Positions 54,201-60,200 of a DNA stretch of 64,000 nucleotides are shown one piece after another. Each line of letters begins with the position of its first letter. Within the stretch, counting starts at the first letter, position 1. The stretch comes from Limnoperna fortunei (taxonomy: Eukaryota; Mollusca; Bivalvia; Mytilida; Modiolidae): contig OX104119.1 of assembly GCA_944474755.1 (NCBI GenBank), positions 1,284,575 to 1,348,574 on the forward strand, in the 5' to 3' direction. A program made the translations under genes and the position numbers. Under the pieces are notes generated by a model. That model had not been told where the DNA came from and ran no database searches. It saw only the letters and a list, made by a program, of their open reading frames with translations.

Positions 54201-57200
54201 TATTAAATGTGCACAACGGAAATTTTGTTATCCCTCGATGGAGAAAATATTTTTTGAAGTTAATACTTATAAATAAATTCAAACAATAAAATAAACTCAA
54301 CAATTTTATTTTTGTAACTGGACATATTTCAAAAAAGAGATCAACACAAAAACTGTTAGTCTCCCGTGGAGTAATATATGACGTTAAAGGGCACGTGTCT
54401 CCATGACGATCAAATTTGTTTTCCATACTCTGATAGAAAATATTTTCCAGCCAATCAAAAGTAAGTATTCTCTCAAACTTTATTTATATATTATTCACAC
54501 ATATACACAATGTTACTCTCTAAATAATAATGTCGCTCTGTCGCTTTCCTTGGGATTTTATTAACAAGGGGTTTATGGATCCTACAAAATTATACTTATT
54601 TGGCCTTGTATTTTCAGACAATTGGTTTTCAGAATAAGAATTCCTCATGGTGGCCATATTTCAAGCCAAAAATGCGTACATTGAGAAAACATTGAAAAGT
54701 ACCTACAATACTTCAATGCTGGCCATTTAGTGTCAGAGAAAAGAAATCTGAACATTCAGGCACATTCAAGCCTTGTGAGCAAAAAATTAGTAATGTTTAT
54801 TCACTTTTTACAGAACATATATTGCAATTCTGCAAACCAACAGAGCTTGTAGTGTGAGAGCAGAAGACATAGTAAATTTCAGCCAATCTGAAACAAGAAT
54901 TGCACATGATTAACTCTGATGTAATTTTATGTTTAAGGGGCCATTTGGACAACAGAACTCGAATGTTATTTTAAGTTTCCAGAGCCATTTGGACAACAGA
55001 ACTCAGATGTTATTTTAAGTTTCCAGAGCCATTTGGACAACAGAACTCGGATGCTATTTTAAGTTTCCAGAGCCATTTGGACAACATAACTCGAATGATA
55101 TTTTAAGTTTCCTGAGCCATTTGGACAACAGAAATCAGATGCAATTTTTCCTTTTCTTAGCCATTTGGAGAGCAGAACTCAGATGTTATTTTAAGTTTCC
55201 TGAGCCATTTGGAGAACAGAACTCAGATGTTATTTTAACTTTCCTGAGCCATTTGGACAACATAACTCGAATGATATTTTAAGTTTCCTGAGCCATTTGG
55301 ACAACAGAACTCGGATGTTATTTTAAGTTTCCTGAGCCATTTGGACAACAGAACTCAGATGTTATTTTAAGTTTCCTGAGCCATTTGGAGAACAGAACTC
55401 GGATGTTATTTTAAGTTTCCTGAGCCATTTGGACAACAGAACTCGGATATTATTTTAAGTTTCCTGAGCCATTTGGACAACAGAACTCGAATGTTATTTT
55501 AAGTTACCTGAGCCATTTGGACAACAGAACTCGGATATTATTTTAAGTTTCCTGAGCCATTTGGACAACAGAACTCAGATGTTATTTTAAGTTTCCTGAG
55601 CCATTTGGACAACAGAAATCAGATGCAATTTTTACTTTTCTTAGCCATTTGGAGAGCAGAACTCAGATGTTATTTTAAGTTTCCTGAGCCATTTGGAGAA
55701 CAGAACTCAGATGTTATTTTAACTTTCCTGAGCCATTTGGACAACATAACTCGAATGATATTTTAAGTTTCCTGAGCCATTTGGACAACAGAACTCGGAT
55801 GTTATTTTAAGTTTCCTGAGCCATTTGGACAACAGAACTCGGATGTTATTTTAAGTTTCCTGAGCCATTTGGACAACAGAACTCAGATGTTATTTTAAGT
55901 TTCCTGAGCCATTTGGAGAACAGAACTGGAATGTTATTTTAAGTTTCCTGAGGCATTTGGACAACAGAACTCGGATATTATTTTAAGTTTCCTGAGCCAT
56001 TTGGACAACAGAACTCGAATGTTATTTTAAGTTACCTGAGCCATTTGGACAACAGAACTCGGATATTATTTTAAGTTTCCTGAGCCATTTGGACAACAGA
56101 ACTCGAATGTTATTTTAAGTTTCCTGAGCCATTTGGACAACAGAACTCAGATGTTATTTTAAGTTTCCTGAGCCATTTGGACAACAGAACTCGGATGTTA
56201 TTTTAAGTTTCCTGAGCCATTTGGACAACAGAACTCGGATGTTATTTTAAGTTTCCTGAGCCATTTGGACAACAGAACTCAGATGTTATTTTAAGTTTCC
56301 TGAGCCATTTGGACAACAGAAATCAGATGCAATTTTAACTTTTCTTAGCCATTTGGACAACAGAACTGGGATATTATTTTAAGTTTCCTGAGCCATTTGG
56401 ACAACAGAACTCGAATGTTATTTTAAGTTACCTGAGCCATTTGGACAACAGAACTCGGATATTATTTTAAGTTTCCTGAGCCATTTGGACAACAGAACTC
56501 GAATGTTATTTTAAGTTTCCTGAGCCATTTGGACAACAGAACTCAGATGTTATTTTAAGTTTCCTGAGCCATTTGGACAACAGAAATCAGATGCAATTTT
56601 TACTTTTCTTAGCCATTTGGAGAGCAGAACTCAGATGTTATTTTAAGTTTCCTGAGCCATTTGGAGAACAGAACTCAGATGTTATTTTAACTTTCCTGAG
56701 CCATTTGGACAACATAACTCGAATGATATTTTAAGTTTCCTGAGCCATTTGGACAACAGAACTCGGATGTTATTTTAAGTTTCCTGAGCCATTTGGACAA
56801 CAGAACTCAGATGTTATTTTAAGTTTCCTGAGCCATTTGGAGAACAGAACTCGGATGTTATTTTAAGTTTCCTGAGCCATTTGGACAACAGAACTCGGAT
56901 ATTATTTTAAGTTTCCTGAGCCATTTGGACAACAGAACTCGAATGTTATTTTAAGTTACCTGAGCCATTTGGACAACAGAACTCGGATATTATTTTAAGT
57001 TTCCTGAGCCATTTGGACAACAGAACTCGAATGTTATTTTAAGTTTCCTGAGCCATTTGGACAACAGAACTCAGATGTTATTTTAAGTTTCCTGAGCCAT
57101 TTGGACAACAGAAATCAGATGCAATTTTAACTTTTCTTAGCCATTTGGACAACAGAACTCTGATGAAATTTTATGTCTCCTGAGCCATTTGGACAACAGA

Positions 57201-60200
57201 ACTAAGATGTCATTAATTTTTCCTGAGTCAATTCTTCACATCTGATATCTTATCTCAATCTAGCTACTATTGTTTCTATACAATTTAAGTGAATTTTTTT
57301 CTTCAGCATGAGTCACGTTATTGAACCCTCCCTTTCCATCCTGTTAATTACCCCGACACTTTCCCATTTAGTACCCAGGAGGTTCAATATAAATCATTTT
57401 TGGAATAATTTTAAGTACAGCTTTTAACCAAGTAAACAGTTTATTAACGGGTTTTCATTATTATCAGACTATTATGTAATACAAATTAAGATTCAGTTAA
57501 AATACTGAAAAACTGTTAAATTATTTACTGCAGAGGAAATGGAAAATGGCTGTTTTCCCTAATGGATGATGATGTATTCAATAAACGAAACAATTTACTT
57601 TTTGAAAATTACTTTTTTACATCAAGCGTTATTGTTTATAGATTGTATAAATAGAAACTAGCTTTGTTTATGACTTCACACCATAGTATATCATGGAAAT
57701 TCAATGTCTTACTAATCTTTTCTAAAACACAGTACTTAATTTGGTGGAGGCCATTTTATTTTTTATACTTGTAAATTTTTGTCTGGCCCAGTCAAGCCAA
57801 CTGTACAATGCTCTGACATCAGTCCTTTTTCTTCATATATCCTAAATGAATTTTTTTTTTATTAACTTTATGTGAGCAAATTCAGGTCCTGGACATTTAG
57901 TACCAAAGGTAACTCAGATCTTGGACATTTAGTACCACAAGTAACTCAAATCCTGGACATACAGTACCAAATGGGAGGTAACTCAGGTCCTGGATATTTA
58001 GTACCAAATGGGAGGTAACTCAAATCCTGGACATCCAGTAACAAATGGGAGGTAACTCAGATCCTGGACATTTAGTACCAAATGGGAGGTAACTCAGATC
58101 CTGGAAATTTAGTACCCAATGGGAGGTAACTCAGGTCCTGGACATTAAGTACCAAATGGGAGTAACTCAGATCCTGGACATTTAGTACCCAATGGGAGGT
58201 AACTCCGGTCCTGGACATTTAGTACCAAATGTGATGTAACTCAGATCCTGGACATTTAGTACCCAATGGGAGGTAACTCAAATCCTGGACAAACAGTACC
58301 AAATGGGAGGTAACTCAGGTCCTGGACATTTAGTACCCAATGGGAGGTAACTCAAATCCTGGACATACAGTACCAAATGGGAGGTTACTCAGGTCCTGGA
58401 CATTTAGTACCCAATGGGAGGTATCTCAGGTCCTGGACATTTAGTACCTTATGGGAGGTAACTCAGATCCTGGACATTTAGTACCCAATTGGAGGTAACT
58501 CAGGTCCTGGACATTTAGTACCAAATGGGAGGTAACTCAAATCCTGGACATACAGTACCAAATGGGAGGTAACTCAGGTCCTGGACATTTAGTACCCAAT
58601 GGGAGGTAACTCAGGTCCTGGACATTGAGTACAATATGGTTTTAATAATAACTATACCGGCTGCTACAAATCATTGGTGACATCTAACAGTGTTCAATCT
58701 AGAGCGCGCCATTGCGCCATTCCCGCATTTTTTGTTGAATTGACGTGCTTAAAAAACCTCCTGGGTCATTACTGGCGCAACTTAATTTTTCATTGCTTTG
58801 AGAAATTCCCCCATCGTCAACAGCTTTGAGAAAGTCCCTTTAAAATATACCGTAAATTTAACTGTATTCTCGGTCGTAAGTACGCTTTTCATCATGTACA
58901 TTTACAATTTAGCAAGCGTCTAAATCACGTAGACAATATATTATTGATTTTGTTTGGTATAACATGTTGTTCATGCTTCAAGATGAAGCGTATTACTTCA
59001 TATTTTACTCCCATTTGAGATAAACGTGCAAAAACGGATGAAAATCAAAATGAAGCGGGTACTGCGCCGACAGAGAATGCGAACAAAGAAGCTGATATAG
59101 AACAATCGGCGCAGCGGACTGCATCAAGCTCTCAGTCAACATCATATCCTATCAGTGTCACACGAAAATTTCAGGATGGATGGTTATCTGATATTTAATA
59201 TAAAGATTGGCTTAATTTTGATAAAGATAAACAACACATGACATGTTCCATCTGCATAAAAACTAATAAAAGAAATCCCTTCACTACCGGTTGCTGTAAT
59301 TTTAGAACGTCCACTTTAAAGAGGCACATTAACACTCGTTAAAGTGGACGTTCTAAAATTACAGCAACCGGTAGTGAAGGGATTTTGTTTTAGCAAACTG
59401 AATCATAAGCCTTCACTTTTTGTCCGGTTGGCATGTCTCTATATTGGTTTTATTGACCCCTAGCTATAAATTCTGGCCCCTTATGTTATGTTATTAGGGC
59501 CATCATGACCCCCTTAGGCCAAATTCTAGATTGAACACTGATCTAATTTAGTCACTCATTTCAAGATGCTGCACCAGGCCATTTGCATAAACAATTTTTC
59601 TTGCAACTTTTTTAAACAAATGTTATCCAGGGTTAAATGAACTTAGTAAATCTAAAATGTTCAATGTAATTGGTTTAATAAAAAAAATCAACACAGACAA
59701 TGGCTGTGATACCAGATCCCTAAATATTTACACATGAAATAATTTACTTGTTAAAATAAGCAGTTCCACTAACAAACCGACCACCCAATTCTGCCATGTT
59801 TATCAAAACATTCTACTGATGCAGATGACTCTGAACTGCCAAAATGTGTTCAAGATGATTAGTTTGTTTAAAACACATGTCAAAAAATGACAGGTTTACT
59901 TTATTTACTGGTCTCTTGACCTTGAAAAAATCAATCTAGTTTGAGCTTATAGTATACATTTGTTTTTTTACCCCATTTTTCCTTCACTAAGCTGAAAACT
60001 AGAGGCTTCCTAGTCTGTTGTCACTGACTTACCTACAGGGGACAAAGAGTGGAGCAATTTGAAATGGTACTAAAGGTTGTCCATAAGTTTGTTCAAATTA
60101 GATAATTGGTTTCTAAGTTTATTATAACATGCTGTGTACTATGTTTACTTGAACATTCTTAATACATGTCATTAAATTAAGCAACATGGACAGGGAACTT

